A stretch of DNA of 64,000 nt from Nocardia sp. NBC_01730 (GCF_035920445.1 NZ_CP109162.1:2232001-2296000); one strand, 5' to 3'. Positions 27,135 to 36,593 are shown, counted from the stretch's first letter. Notes: generated by a model not told the origin, from the sequence alone. Translations and numbers: made by a program.

Positions 27135-27281
27135 ATGAAGACCAGGCTCAGCTGCCCCTGCGGTGAACTCATCACCGGCGTCGACGAAGACGACCTCGTC
27201 CAGAAGACGCAGGCGCACCTCGCCGCCAACCACCCCGGCCACGACTACACGCGGGACGAAATCCTCTTCATCGCCTACTGA
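27135..27281 (+). CDS. DUF1059 small protein
   Basis: The 48-residue protein MKTRLSCPCGELITGVDEDD continues with QAHLAANHPGHDYTRDEIL. This is the pattern of DUF1059 proteins, with paired cysteines (CPCG) and a His-rich turn. Family function is unknown. The start is ATG 27135; the longer in-frame opening from 26919 has no coding resemblance. The 26923-27134 gap holds nothing recognisable. Confidence 0.7.
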   Translation: MKTRLSCPCGELITGVDEDDLVQKTQAHLAANHPGHDYTRDEILFIAY

Positions 27282-27357
27282 CACCGGGGCGAGCAAGGGC
27301 GCGGCGGCGTGGACCGCCATGACATAGCAGGGGTAGGGATGCCGACGAAATCCTCGG

Positions 27358-28371
27358 TCATCTCATGGTGGCGAGGTTGTGCCAGAGGTTTTCGAGGCTG
27401 TCGGTGCCGCCGAACAGTGTGGTGAAGTTGGTGGAGTCGATGAGCACGATGTCGCCGGCACGCCGGTCGGCAGGTGGCATCCAGATCAGCGCGTTGAACT
27501 CCGTGTTACCCGCCGCGGTAAAGGGATGGGGCCGCTGGGGGTCGACGCGCTGGCGGCCCAGGACACGTAACGAGTCGCTTTCCGGCGCGGTGAGCTCGTA
27601 GTGCGGCAGATGGGGGTGGAAGTTGAATGTGGTGACGTTGTCCAGCAACTGGGGTGCGTCCAGATCGCGGAACCCGGTGAGGGGGGCGATCTCACCGGTG
27701 CCGTCGACGACCGCGGGACGCAGGCCCCATTTGTTGTGCACCGGCACGTCGAGCGCAGTCATCAGCGAGCGTGTGTACCGGCCGAATCGCTGCTGACGGG
27801 GCACCAGTCGGTCGCCGTGATGCTCGTATTCGATTTGTCGCTGTGTGTAGTCGTCGGTGAAGCCGACGTCGTGGTGCGGCGCCAGAAGCAGGCAGGTGCC
27901 TTCGCGTTGCAGCCACTCCCGGATCGCGATGTCTTCTTCGGGTGTGGCTTCCTGCTCGGAGAGGATGTGATCGAGCCCGAACACCATCAGCGTGTCGGTG
28001 TCGGCCAGGATCCGCTCGTCGATCGGCAATGTGTAGCCGGCCTGGTCGATGCGCTGGAACACCGCGACGGGATGCCCGGTGGCCGCACCGGCCAACTGCT
28101 GAAACGCCAGCGTTGAGCGATGGAACAGCTCCAGTGTGCCCGCGATGCCCTGCAGGAAGTGCGCCGCGTCGTACTCAGGTGTCTCATAGCTCGGCCACAG
28201 TACGTTGCGGACTTCGGTCATCGTGGAGAAGCGGTTATACATTTCGGCGGGATCTCGTTGGGCTTCCCACGGGTAGTTCCACGTCCAATAAATGCTTATG
28301 CGCCGTCGCCCGTCGCGCTTGCGCGGGATGTGATTCTGGTTGTAGATGCGTGCCGGCGGCCGGGTGCTCAT
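27358..28371 (-). CDS. Conserved protein of unknown function, third gene of the DyP operon
   Basis: This 337-residue protein from ATG 28371 has no signal peptide and no family I can name with certainty. Visible elements are YWTWNYPWEAQRDP near residue 28, DTLMVFGLDHILSEQE near 133, CLLLAPHHDVGFTDDY near 160 and GDIVLIDSTNFTTLFGG near 309. It looks like a ThuA/amidotransferase-like Rossmann protein, but this is weak. It overlaps the peroxidase stop by four bases, so it is translated with it and may help with substrate handling. Confidence 0.65.
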   Translation of the reverse strand: MSTRPPARIYNQNHIPRKRDGRRRISIYWTWNYPWEAQRDPAEMYNRFSTMTEVRNVLWPSYETPEYDAAHFLQGIAGTLELFHRSTLAFQQLAGAATGHPVAVFQRIDQAGYTLPIDERILADTDTLMVFGLDHILSEQEATPEEDIAIREWLQREGTCLLLAPHHDVGFTDDYTQRQIEYEHHGDRLVPRQQRFGRYTRSLMTALDVPVHNKWGLRPAVVDGTGEIAPLTGFRDLDAPQLLDNVTTFNFHPHLPHYELTAPESDSLRVLGRQRVDPQRPHPFTAAGNTEFNALIWMPPADRRAGDIVLIDSTNFTTLFGGTDSLENLWHNLATMR

Positions 28372-29717
28372 GATGTCACCTCTCGACTGTCGAGCGTGGC
28401 CAGGTATCGCAGGGCGCTGATGCCCGGCAGGAAGAAGTACGCGCCTCCCCTGAGCGTGGTGAAGGCCGGCAGGCCCTTGAACACCTTTCGGATGGGTCGC
28501 TTGGGGATCGTGAACTCCAGGGTGCCGTCCTGGGTGCCGCAAATGGGGTCGCGTTCATTGCCGAGTTCGTGGAATGTCTTGTCGTTGATCCAGACGTTTT
28601 GGGCGAACTCGAACTGCCGGACCAGGCTGGCGCAGATGATGAACGCGGCAATGCCCCGGTCCTTCCCGTCATCGGGGGCACCCTCGGGGAGGGCAGGCCC
28701 GTAGGTGGCGCCGCGGCGAATCATCCTGCGGCGGTTCATATTTACTGCCGTGTCGCGTGGGTTGAGTCGCCGCACGTGCGAGCCCAGCGGTACCGCGTAG
28801 CCGTGTGGGTCCATCTCTTTGTAGTTGAAGTCATTGTTCCGCATGGGATCCGCGCCCAGCTGCGGATCATCACGGTCAGGGGCCAGCACCAGGGGGGCGC
28901 CGCTCGGCCAGCGGCCCATGAGCTTCGCGGCAAGTAACTCCTGCTCCTGCGGGGTGTCAGCGTGCGCTCGCAGATAGTTCCGAAACTCCCCGACGTGTTC
29001 TTGCAGCCGGCGGTAGGCCATGTAGCTGCCGTTGCGGGACAACACTTCCGGCAGCGGCAACCCGCGAGGCGCCCCCTCCTCGTCGGGGTAGCCCAGGATG
29101 AATTCACCGGGTTTCAGCGGTATACCCGAGCCTGGCGTCGGTTCTTCGCCGGATCCTTCGATCACCGGCTGGGACAACCGGTCTCGGAACCCGAAGTGGT
29201 CATGGGCGTAGTCGAATGGCGGCGTCGCGTTCAAATCCAGGAACGACAACACGCGCACACCGGAGCAGCGGGCCACCAGTCTCTTGTGCTCGGCGGTGCA
29301 CCGCTGGTGTTCGGCATCGGTGCGGGCGAACAAGATCACGATGGCGTGCAGTCCGTCATCGGCCAGCCCGCCCATCCAGTTTTCGGGATGATCAGCGCCG
29401 GTGTCGCCCAGAATGTCAGCGCGGGCGGCCATGCCTTCACGGAACTCGTCGGGGAAGGTGGCAAGCGCCTTCGCCGACACGCCGAGCGCCCGCAGCCCGC
29501 GCCAGGTAAAGGCCAGTGTGATCCAGCGCTCGGAACTGTCGATCGTGGCGCGCGCGTCTGCGGCCGACTGAACCCGGTCCAGCAGCGCGGTCAACCAGGC
29601 CCGGCCCCCGGCGGGGTCGTCGAAGGACAGGAACTCGTAGCGGCCGGTCATCGCCGGGGTACGAGTCAGCAGGATGTGCTGAATATCCTCGAGTTCGAGC
29701 ATTGCCACAGTGCTCAT
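28368..29717 (-). CDS. DyP-type haem peroxidase
   Basis: This 449-residue protein shows the DyP family landmarks. HFGFRDRLSQPVIEG near residue 173 holds the catalytic Asp. GSHVRRLNPRD near 313 holds the proximal haem His, and RRRMIRRGATYGP near 332 holds the distal Arg. The usual GxxDG motif reads GFRDR here. DyP enzymes oxidise dyes and phenolic compounds with hydrogen peroxide. There is no Tat signal and no obvious encapsulin-targeting tail. ATG 29717 overlaps the upstream gene and the stop overlaps the downstream gene, each by four bases. Confidence 0.82.
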   Translation of the reverse strand: MSTVAMLELEDIQHILLTRTPAMTGRYEFLSFDDPAGGRAWLTALLDRVQSAADARATIDSSERWITLAFTWRGLRALGVSAKALATFPDEFREGMAARADILGDTGADHPENWMGGLADDGLHAIVILFARTDAEHQRCTAEHKRLVARCSGVRVLSFLDLNATPPFDYAHDHFGFRDRLSQPVIEGSGEEPTPGSGIPLKPGEFILGYPDEEGAPRGLPLPEVLSRNGSYMAYRRLQEHVGEFRNYLRAHADTPQEQELLAAKLMGRWPSGAPLVLAPDRDDPQLGADPMRNNDFNYKEMDPHGYAVPLGSHVRRLNPRDTAVNMNRRRMIRRGATYGPALPEGAPDDGKDRGIAAFIICASLVRQFEFAQNVWINDKTFHELGNERDPICGTQDGTLEFTIPKRPIRKVFKGLPAFTTLRGGAYFFLPGISALRYLATLDSREVTS

Positions 29718-30274
29718 TGCATCTGATCGAGCATTTCGGAGAACGCCGCCTTGACCCGCAGCGCTTTTTTGATCTCGTCGGCGGTGACGTAGGGGTACTC
29801 GCCGTATTCCAGGAAGCTCGGAAGTTGGTGTTCTCGGACGAATTCGACGAACGCCTCCGTGTTTTCCTTCCAGTCCTCGGGAAATCCTTCGAGATTGGTG
29901 AAAACGGTGGTGATACCGGTCTGGCTGAAGAGCGCAACGGCGTCTTCGGTGTACTTGTCGAAATCGGTGTCGAAGATGCCTTGATATTGGAAATGCAATC
30001 CCGACCCGACATCGAACAGCACCCATCGCAGGTAATGCAGCCGCAGCGGCGCAAGCACATCCGGACTGCCCGCTACCGCATCTTCGATCTGCTTGCCGTA
30101 CGCGCGTATGGCCTCTTCTCGACCTGGCTTCACCTTTGCGATGATCGAGAACCCATAGCAGGCCGGGGTCCGTGGATAAATCGGCCCATACCTTCCCCGC
30201 TCCAGCTCGAAATAGCCTTCCTTGGGGAGGGCCATCGCCGCTGGCCTGCTCCAGTCGCGATCGGTCGCGGGCAT
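29714..30274 (-). CDS. Conserved protein of unknown function, first gene of the DyP operon
   Basis: From ATG 30274 the protein has 186 residues, with no signal or membrane segment. Sequence such as CYGFSIIAKVKPGREEAIRA and GSGLHFQYQGIFDTDFDKY suggests a ferredoxin-like (dimeric alpha-beta barrel) fold, like other small partners of DyP peroxidases, but I cannot name the family. A longer start at 30319 is less likely because AGGTGACGAC lies directly before ATG 30274. The four-base overlap with the peroxidase gene indicates a shared role. Confidence 0.65.
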   Translation of the reverse strand: MPATDRDWSRPAAMALPKEGYFELERGRYGPIYPRTPACYGFSIIAKVKPGREEAIRAYGKQIEDAVAGSPDVLAPLRLHYLRWVLFDVGSGLHFQYQGIFDTDFDKYTEDAVALFSQTGITTVFTNLEGFPEDWKENTEAFVEFVREHQLPSFLEYGEYPYVTADEIKKALRVKAAFSEMLDQMQ

Positions 30275-30490
30275 GTCGTCACCTACCTTCGCTACCGCAG
30301 TACACCGGACACCGGACACCGAGATCCATCTTACGGACCCGCACGTATAACCGAAATCCCAAACTTGCCGGAAATCGGGGCGGAAGTCGCAAACGACGTG
30401 GACCCGCCGACGTGCGTCTGGATAATTAGTGGCTCAACAATGTTTCGGTCGGTTGCGCGAGCCCAACTGCTCTTCCACACCTCCTGGCAT

Positions 30491-30514
30491 ATGTGGTCGA
30501 TAATTCAACCACAT
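30491..30514. promoter_or_regulatory. Perfect inverted repeat in the divergent DyP/membrane-protein gap
   Basis: ATGTGGT at 30491-30497 and ACCACAT at 30508-30514 are perfect arms around a 10-base AT-rich centre. They lie in the 335-base gap (30275-30609) between two divergent genes. The size and symmetry fit a dimeric repressor site. No regulator gene is adjacent, so the ligand is unknown. The rest of the gap holds nothing else recognisable. Confidence 0.45.
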
Positions 30515-30609
30515 CACCGATCTACCTACCGCAATTCCGCCGCACAATCCAATCGTCCGTAGGCTGCGAAATCCCGGCCACAGGCGCCCAGGTTTGACAG
30601 GATGACGCC

Positions 30610-31293
30610 ATGTCGATACCACCGCAGCACACCGAGCGGGCGCCGCGCCAGCTCTCGACGCCCCGAGCCGCCGCACTGGCCGGAGTGATATTCGCGGCGT
30701 TGTTCGGCACAACTTTGATCTTGATCCGCACCGAAATGCCTGAAGGAATTGAAGATTCGACTCAGTGGCTGGACGGTCGACACAACGCGATTACTACAGC
30801 GACCGTACTGATGCCCTTCGCCGGCATCAGCTTCCTATGGTTCATCGGCGTCGTACGCGACGGGTTCGGGCGCTACGAGGACCGGTTCTTCGTGTCCGTC
30901 TTCCTCGGCAGCGGGCTGTTGTTCGTGGCGATGATGTTCGTCGCTACCGCCGTCGCCGCCGGCCTGGCGGCAAGCAACGCCGACGGCACCGACACAGCCG
31001 CCCACGCCGAGGTGGTCCACTTCGGCAAGATGGTCGTGCTGTCGGCGACCAAGACCTACGCACTGCGGATGGCCGCCGTGTTCATGATCTCGCTCGCGAC
31101 GATTTGGCTGAAGACCAGGCTGATGCCACGCTGGCTCGCCGCCCTCAGCTACATACTTGCCCTGGCGCTGCTCATCGCCGGCGAGACAAGCATGTGGCTG
31201 ACGCTGGCGTTCCCCGCCTGGGTGTTCGTAGTCAGTGGCCTCATACTGGGGCGCTCCGGATTAATCGAACAACTGCGTAACCACGGCGATTGA
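30610..31293 (+). CDS. Integral membrane protein of unknown function
   Basis: This 227-residue protein has about six hydrophobic segments: near residues 22-40, 63-82, 92-118, 145-165, 175-190 and 195-215. A short charged loop (RDGFGRYEDRF) lies between the second and third. It has no catalytic motif I recognise. Similar proteins are common in actinobacteria and uncharacterised. It starts about 96 bases after the inverted repeat at 30491 and diverges from the DyP operon. Confidence 0.65.
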   Translation: MSIPPQHTERAPRQLSTPRAAALAGVIFAALFGTTLILIRTEMPEGIEDSTQWLDGRHNAITTATVLMPFAGISFLWFIGVVRDGFGRYEDRFFVSVFLGSGLLFVAMMFVATAVAAGLAASNADGTDTAAHAEVVHFGKMVVLSATKTYALRMAAVFMISLATIWLKTRLMPRWLAALSYILALALLIAGETSMWLTLAFPAWVFVVSGLILGRSGLIEQLRNHGD

Positions 31294-31921
31294 CCACGGC
31301 AATGCTGCGATTACGGTGCCGATCAGCCGATTCGACGCGATTCGGTCGCGCACGGCCGAACTGGCGGGTGCGCCGGTTCGGAACCGCACCTCCGCGACCG
31401 AGCGCGACCGGTCGATCACTTCCTTCGCCGCCGCCTCGCGGAACACGGGCGATTGCCTCGAGTTCCGCTGTGCCACAACAATTCCTGCGATCGCCCCGCT
31501 GCGATTTCGAGCACTTCCGGCCGACCCGCGGCCTGCGGAAGAACCTGCCCTGCGACTGCCTGACCTTCCCGGGGCTGGAGTAGCGCTCGAGTGCCTCCAC
31601 AACGCGGATGCCGTGCACGCATGCCACCGCCGAGGTCGACAACCCACAACACGATCGATCTCTTCGCGTTGCACAGTGCCTCCAGGCATCCGGTGGATGG
31701 ACAAGCCCTGCTCCTGGACTCGGCCGGAGCTCCGCCGAAGACACTGCCATCCCCACGCCCTGGCGCGTCGAATACCAGAGGTCCGCAACACATTCGACCG
31801 ACAACCTCAGACCGCCACGACAGCGGTAGGTGACCGCGGGTATCACCCGACGACGCCACCGCCGAAGCCGCCGACTCCGACACGGTCATACCGCTCGAGC
31901 TGCCCCTAGGGAGGAATCTTC
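31294..31921. other. Gap without a convincing gene
   Basis: About 630 bases contain long overlapping open frames on both strands, but none has a family motif or a consistent pattern. A minus-strand segment near 31270-31440 has somewhat protein-like composition and could be decayed coding sequence. The last 15 bases hold AGGGAGG, the ribosome site for the hydrolase at 31922. Confidence 0.4.
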
Positions 31922-32749
31922 ATGGCATTCGATCTGGTTCATGAAACTGCTCAGGTCAATGGAACGACGCTGGCCTACAGCATGGCGGGACCGGCGGAGG
32001 GCAAGCCGGTCGTGTGCAGCCACAGCCTGTTCCTCGACCGACGAATGTGGTACCCGCTCATGGAGCTGCTCGTAGAACGCGGCTATCTGGTGATCGCCTA
32101 CGATCATCGAGGGCAAGCCGACAGCGCTCGCGCCGAGCGGCGGGAAGATCTGGATGTCGAAATCCTCACCGCCGATGCCGCAGCGTTCATCGAGGCCCGA
32201 GGATGGAGACCGTGCCACGTCATCGGCAACAGCCTCGGTGGCTTCATCTGGTTGCGGCTTGCGGCACGGCGCCCCGAACTCATTCGCACCTGCACAGTTA
32301 TCGGGTCTTCAGCTGAGGAAGAGTACCGGCGCGCCGATTACGAGCCGTTGGTCGCTCATCTCACCGAGCACGGCGCGGCGCAGGTGACCGACTCCATCCT
32401 CGAAATCATGTTCGGCCGTTGGACCCTCCAGAACAACAACTCGCTCATCTCCACCTGGCGGGAAAGAATCAGCGAACTCGGCCCCTCCATCGGAGACGCC
32501 TCCTACGGTGTCGTCACCCGGAAGCGAGTGGTCGAGGAACTCCACCAGTGCGCGGTGCCGGTACTCGCCATCGCCGGTGCGGAAGACAACGCCTACCCGA
32601 CGCCGATCTCCTCGGACAACATCGCCGACGCGTGCCCACGCGGCCGCACCGTGACGATTCCCAAGGCAGGCCACTCCGCGGCGATCGAACAAACCGAATT
32701 GGTCTTGCCACACCTCGTCGAGCAATTCGCTCTGGCGGACGGGTCCTGA
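31922..32749 (+). CDS. Alpha/beta-fold hydrolase
   Basis: This 275-residue hydrolase has the nucleophile elbow VIGNSLGGFIW near residue 100, an acid in AGAEDNAYPTP near 219 and a catalytic His in PKAGHSAAIEQ near 244. HSLFLDRRMWYPL near 34 is the oxyanion region. The pattern is close to 3-oxoadipate enol-lactonase-like esterases, but the pca enol-lactonase is already supplied by pcaL, so the substrate is open. ATG 31922 follows AGGGAGG. Neighbours do not form an operon with it. Confidence 0.72.
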   Translation: MAFDLVHETAQVNGTTLAYSMAGPAEGKPVVCSHSLFLDRRMWYPLMELLVERGYLVIAYDHRGQADSARAERREDLDVEILTADAAAFIEARGWRPCHVIGNSLGGFIWLRLAARRPELIRTCTVIGSSAEEEYRRADYEPLVAHLTEHGAAQVTDSILEIMFGRWTLQNNNSLISTWRERISELGPSIGDASYGVVTRKRVVEELHQCAVPVLAIAGAEDNAYPTPISSDNIADACPRGRTVTIPKAGHSAAIEQTELVLPHLVEQFALADGS

Positions 32750-32990
32750 GATCGGTTCTCACGTAGGCACATTCGGTGGTAGTGCATTCTTGTCGCCGAC
32801 CCATCGGTACCTGTCGGTTCGTCGGCGTGTGAGCGCATCTCTGGGCATTTCCGGATCAGGTTCGAGTGCTCGCTCTCGGGATTCCCAGGGGACCGGGGTA
32901 TGCGCGGCGTAGCGACCTGCCTCGGCGCGGCCGTAGTGCATACACGCGGATCTTCCAACGATTCGGAGAGTATCCAGTTACCCTGAGTCG

Positions 32991-34340
32991 ATGCGATCCC
33001 GGTTCCGTCGGTACGTCCTGGCCGCGCTCGCCGCCGCCGCGTCGACCCTGCTGCTCTGCACGCATTCCCCGGCCACCCCTCTGATTCGGCCGGCCGCCGC
33101 TATACCGCCACTCGACGCGGGATTCCTCTGGGGTGTCGCGGCATCCGGATTCCAGTCCGAAGGCCATGCGCCCGACAGCAATTGGACGCGTTACATCTCC
33201 GCGAACCACGATTACGACGAACTTCACGATTCGGTCGACTTCTACGACCGCTATGCGTCGGATATCGGCATGGCGGCCGCGCTGGGCGTGCGGGTGTTCC
33301 GGATCGGAATCGAGTGGGCCCGGCTACAGCCCGCGCCAGGGGTCTGGGACGTGGCCGCGTTCCGTTTCTACGATGCGGTCATCGCGAGTATCGAGCAGGC
33401 CGGGATGCGGCCGATGATCACCTTGGACCACTGGGTGTACCCCGGATGGGCGGTCGACCGCGGCGGCTGGCGCAGTCCGGGCATGGTCGACGACTGGCTG
33501 GGCAACATGCGCAAGGTCGTCGACCGCTACGCATCCCACAATCCGCTGTGGGTCACCGTGAACGAGCCGGTCGCCTACATCGTGCACGAGGCCCGCAGCG
33601 GCGCCACCGACGCGGCCGAGATGCTGGAGCGGGTTGCGCAGGCGCACAACGTCATCTACGACTACATCCACCAGGTCCAGCCCGGCGCCCAGGTGACCAG
33701 CAACGTCGGCTATGTCGCCGGCTCGGAGGCCCAGGTCAACGGTGCGCTCGTCGATCGCATCGGGGACCGGCTCGACTATGTGGGCGTCGACTACTACTTC
33801 GCCTACGATCCGGCGCAGTCGCTGCTTACGTCGATCGCGAGGGCCAGCGGATCGGCGATGCCGACCCTGCCTGGGCAGCACATCTGGGAGCTGCCCTTGC
33901 GCACAGAAGGTATCTACTATGCGCTGCAATACTATTCGCGCCGCTTCCCGAACAAACCGCTCTACATCGTCGAGAACGGCATGCCCACCGAGAACGGCCA
34001 TCCCCGCGCCGACGGCTACACCCGCAGCGATCATCTCCGCGACACCGTCTACTGGATCCAGCGCGCAAAGGCAGACGGCATCAACGTCATCGGCTACAAC
34101 TACTGGAGTATTACCGACAACTACGAATGGGGAAGCTACACACCACGATTCGGCCTCTACACCGTCGACGTGCGCACCGACCCGACCCTCACTCGCCGTC
34201 CCACCGACGCCGTCGGCACCTACACGCAGATCGTCGCCGAGGGCGGTGTCCCCGTCGGCTACCTCCCCACCCGCGGCCCCGCCATCTGCTTCCTTGTCGA
34301 TCCACCGGCCAGCTGCCTGACACCGGTCGCGGGCCCGTAG
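32991..34340 (+). CDS. Exported family 1 glycoside hydrolase
   Basis: This 449-residue protein starts with a positively charged, hydrophobic signal peptide (residues 1 to about 37, ending near PAAA). The remainder is a GH1 barrel with GFLWGVAASGFQSEG near 44, the acid/base Glu in WVTVNEPVAY near 192 and the nucleophile Glu in YIVENGMP near 328. GYNYWSITDNYEWGSYTPRF near 365 completes the site. Family members are beta-glucosidases and relatives, usually cytoplasmic in bacteria, so export is notable. The substrate is unknown. It converges on the amidotransferase gene after 39 bases. Confidence 0.82.
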   Translation: MRSRFRRYVLAALAAAASTLLLCTHSPATPLIRPAAAIPPLDAGFLWGVAASGFQSEGHAPDSNWTRYISANHDYDELHDSVDFYDRYASDIGMAAALGVRVFRIGIEWARLQPAPGVWDVAAFRFYDAVIASIEQAGMRPMITLDHWVYPGWAVDRGGWRSPGMVDDWLGNMRKVVDRYASHNPLWVTVNEPVAYIVHEARSGATDAAEMLERVAQAHNVIYDYIHQVQPGAQVTSNVGYVAGSEAQVNGALVDRIGDRLDYVGVDYYFAYDPAQSLLTSIARASGSAMPTLPGQHIWELPLRTEGIYYALQYYSRRFPNKPLYIVENGMPTENGHPRADGYTRSDHLRDTVYWIQRAKADGINVIGYNYWSITDNYEWGSYTPRFGLYTVDVRTDPTLTRRPTDAVGTYTQIVAEGGVPVGYLPTRGPAICFLVDPPASCLTPVAGP

Positions 34341-34379
34341 CGTGCAGGCCGCGGCGCCGCCGCTGATCCGGACACGGCA

Positions 34380-35132
34380 CTAGGCGTTGATGCTTCGACT
34401 GCCGCAGTATCGGGTGGTGAATCGACGCAGAATCTCACTCGGCACGGTGATCGATTCTCGGTGGCCGAGCGCGGTGAGATAGTCAGCCTCGTCCGGGTCG
34501 AAATAGCCGGCGTGCCGGTAGGTTTCGATACGCAGTTCGAGTCCGTTGCCGTCCAGCTCGGGATGGAATTGGGTGGCATACGCGTGGTTCCCGACTCGGA
34601 TCATCTGTACGGGGCAACCGACCGACCCGGCGAGCAGCACCGCGCCGGGTGGAACTTCCTGGCAGGCCTCCTTGTGGCCCACGAACGCCCGAAACGACTG
34701 CGGTATGGTCCGCAGGAGCGGATCGTCGCGGGCGGCGGCGGTCAATTCGATCGTCTGTGCGCCGGCCGTCTCCCCGTACCGTTCGTCGCTCACCTTTCCG
34801 CCCAGCACGTCAGCCAGGGTGCTCAATCCATAGCAAGCGCCCAGGTACGGAAAATCGCGCTGAACGATCTCGCTGGTCAGGTTCTTCAGCTTGGGCTCGA
34901 ATCTCTTCTGGTAGTCGTACTTCTTGTCGTCAGGACTGCTCACATTGCTCGGGCCGCCGCCCACGATAATCGCCGAAAAGTCGTCGAGGTCGATGTCGGG
35001 AAGTTCCTGATCCATCTGCACCCGGACAAAGTCGCCGACGTCGAGCTCGGCCGCGCGCAGGATGGCGTGGTATTCGTCGTCCGCGGCCACTCGCTCGGGC
35101 CGCAACTGCAACAGCAGACAGGGCTTGGGCAT
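34380..35132 (-). CDS. Class I glutamine amidotransferase-like protein
   Basis: This 250-residue protein has the class I amidotransferase core: IIVGGGPSNVSS near residue 55, the nucleophile Cys in YLGACYGLSTLADVLGG near 100, and His plus Glu in YATQFHPELD near 190. No synthetase domain is attached. Stand-alone proteins like this resemble GMP-synthase glutaminase subunits and gamma-glutamyl hydrolases of polyamine or peptide metabolism. The role is not clear from context. Confidence 0.75.
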   Translation of the reverse strand: MPKPCLLLQLRPERVAADDEYHAILRAAELDVGDFVRVQMDQELPDIDLDDFSAIIVGGGPSNVSSPDDKKYDYQKRFEPKLKNLTSEIVQRDFPYLGACYGLSTLADVLGGKVSDERYGETAGAQTIELTAAARDDPLLRTIPQSFRAFVGHKEACQEVPPGAVLLAGSVGCPVQMIRVGNHAYATQFHPELDGNGLELRIETYRHAGYFDPDEADYLTALGHRESITVPSEILRRFTTRYCGSRSINA

Positions 35133-35229
35133 GTATCAGATTGTGGAAGATCGACGGCCATGAGGTGGTGTGTTGACCGAAACCCCTCCGATCGTATGCC
35201 GGAACGGAACGTGCCCGCGACCTGAAGGA

Positions 35230-35690
35230 CCAGCTATTCGTCTCGGACCAGCACGGACGTGGCCGGGACGGTTACGGTCAGGGGGTAGACATCGTCCGCG
35301 CTGGGACGGACGCCGAGCCCTGCGGCCGACATGGTCCTTCATGGCGATCTGGGCCAGCCGGTCCGCGCCGTGCCGAATCGCGGCGTTCGCTCGGCGCTCC
35401 GCTGCCGCCTCGGGCCCGATGCAGGCACCGCGGTCGAGGGCGTAGATCTCGGCGACCGTGCCGGTTAGCCAGTCGAGCTCGTCGGCGAGGCGGAACGCGG
35501 CGAGGACCCGGCGTCCTGACACACCTGCACGTCGAAGGCGGGATGCGTGCGGTCACCTGCCTCGAATCCGGCGAACCGCAGACCGAAGTCATGGTTGGTC
35601 GGAGTATCACCGGGCAACGCGGGCGACACCGGCAGAGCCGACGCGGATGTCGCTGCGCACGAGATGCGCACTTGGACAAGCGATCATCTC
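35230..35690 (-). pseudogene. Frameshifted remnant of an unrecognised gene
   Basis: Three minus-strand frames give protein-like text in succession. The first reads DFGLRFAGFEAGDRTHPAFD (around 35600-35535), the second RVLAAFRLADELDWLTGTVA continuing to IAMKDHVG (around 35510-35325), and the third VYPLTVTVPATSVLVRDE ending in a stop near 35236. Each piece stays coherent only until the next frame takes over. That suggests one gene broken by at least two frameshifts. I do not recognise the family. The rest of the 680-base gap (35133-35811) holds nothing else. Confidence 0.4.
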
Positions 35691-35811
35691 GAACGGAAAG
35701 AATTTCTGAAGTCTTCTCATTTGGCTGCCCAGGGTGGAATGATGTGAGCCGCTGGAATTTTCCGATTCAACGGCGGTGTCGATCGAACGGCACCGAGAGT
35801 GGGGTCATCAC

Positions 35812-36393
35812 ATGAGAATCAAGAAATTCGTCGTCACATCGCTGCTCGCCATCGCGGCTACCGGGGTCGCGGCTGGTACCGCCTACGCCGGTCCTGGCAC
35901 CATCACCTCCACCGCGACCAGCGGAACCGACCGAGGAGTCACCTACACCACCGGATTGTCCGAGGACCGCGCAGGGGTGACGACCACCTTGGAGTCCGGC
36001 CGGTTCGCGTTGACGCCCGACGCGACCGCGGTTACCGTGACAGCTCCCGACGGTGTCGTGGTCGCGAGTCTGCCCTTGTCGTTCCAGGCTACGGGACAAC
36101 AGGTTCGGTTGAACCCTGACATCAATGCCGAAGGCACAGCCCTGACGCTCAAGCCGGCAGACAGGTCCACTCCCGTCGGCGACATCGCGGAGTACAACCA
36201 GAATGTCGCTCAGCTGAAGGACATCGGCGCCGTCGGCGTCGTGGGCGGCGTCGTCGTCGGTGCCGCGATCGGCGCAGTCATCGGCACGCTGGTCGGTGCC
36301 CTGTTCTTGGTGGTCGGCGCTATTCCCGGCCTGTTCATCGGCCTCGTCGCCGGTGCCATCGTCGGCGCCTTCGTCGGTGGTGTCGTGATCTGA
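35812..36393 (+). CDS. Secreted or membrane-anchored glycine-rich protein
   Basis: This 193-residue protein has a clear signal peptide (MRIKKFVVTSLLAIAATGVA, cleavage likely after AYA near residue 25). A beta-rich domain of about 100 residues follows, then two glycine/alanine-rich hydrophobic stretches (about 138-160 and 165-193) that could form a membrane hairpin. Proteins of this layout are common and uncharacterised in Nocardia and relatives. The start chosen is ATG 35812 at the signal peptide, not the longer opening at 35776. Confidence 0.75.
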   Translation: MRIKKFVVTSLLAIAATGVAAGTAYAGPGTITSTATSGTDRGVTYTTGLSEDRAGVTTTLESGRFALTPDATAVTVTAPDGVVVASLPLSFQATGQQVRLNPDINAEGTALTLKPADRSTPVGDIAEYNQNVAQLKDIGAVGVVGGVVVGAAIGAVIGTLVGALFLVVGAIPGLFIGLVAGAIVGAFVGGVVI

Positions 36394-36593
36394 GTCAGAT
36401 CACGGTAGGTAGCTCTGCTTCCAACTGATAGTGGATGTGCCCGAGGTCGCTCCGAAATGCGCTGATCTACCCGGCCTGGAGCGGTCTCGGGAACTCCTCT
36501 CGGATGAGGTGTCATCACCGGTCAGGGGCTCTGTCGTTGGGGCGACGAGCACCGGTCGCTACACGACGGTCGGAACGGCAGCGGGCTGGAAAG

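Noticed and set aside
26919..27281. A 120-codon version of the DUF1059 protein
   Set aside because: The first 72 codons have no family similarity. The DUF1059 domain begins exactly at ATG 27135.
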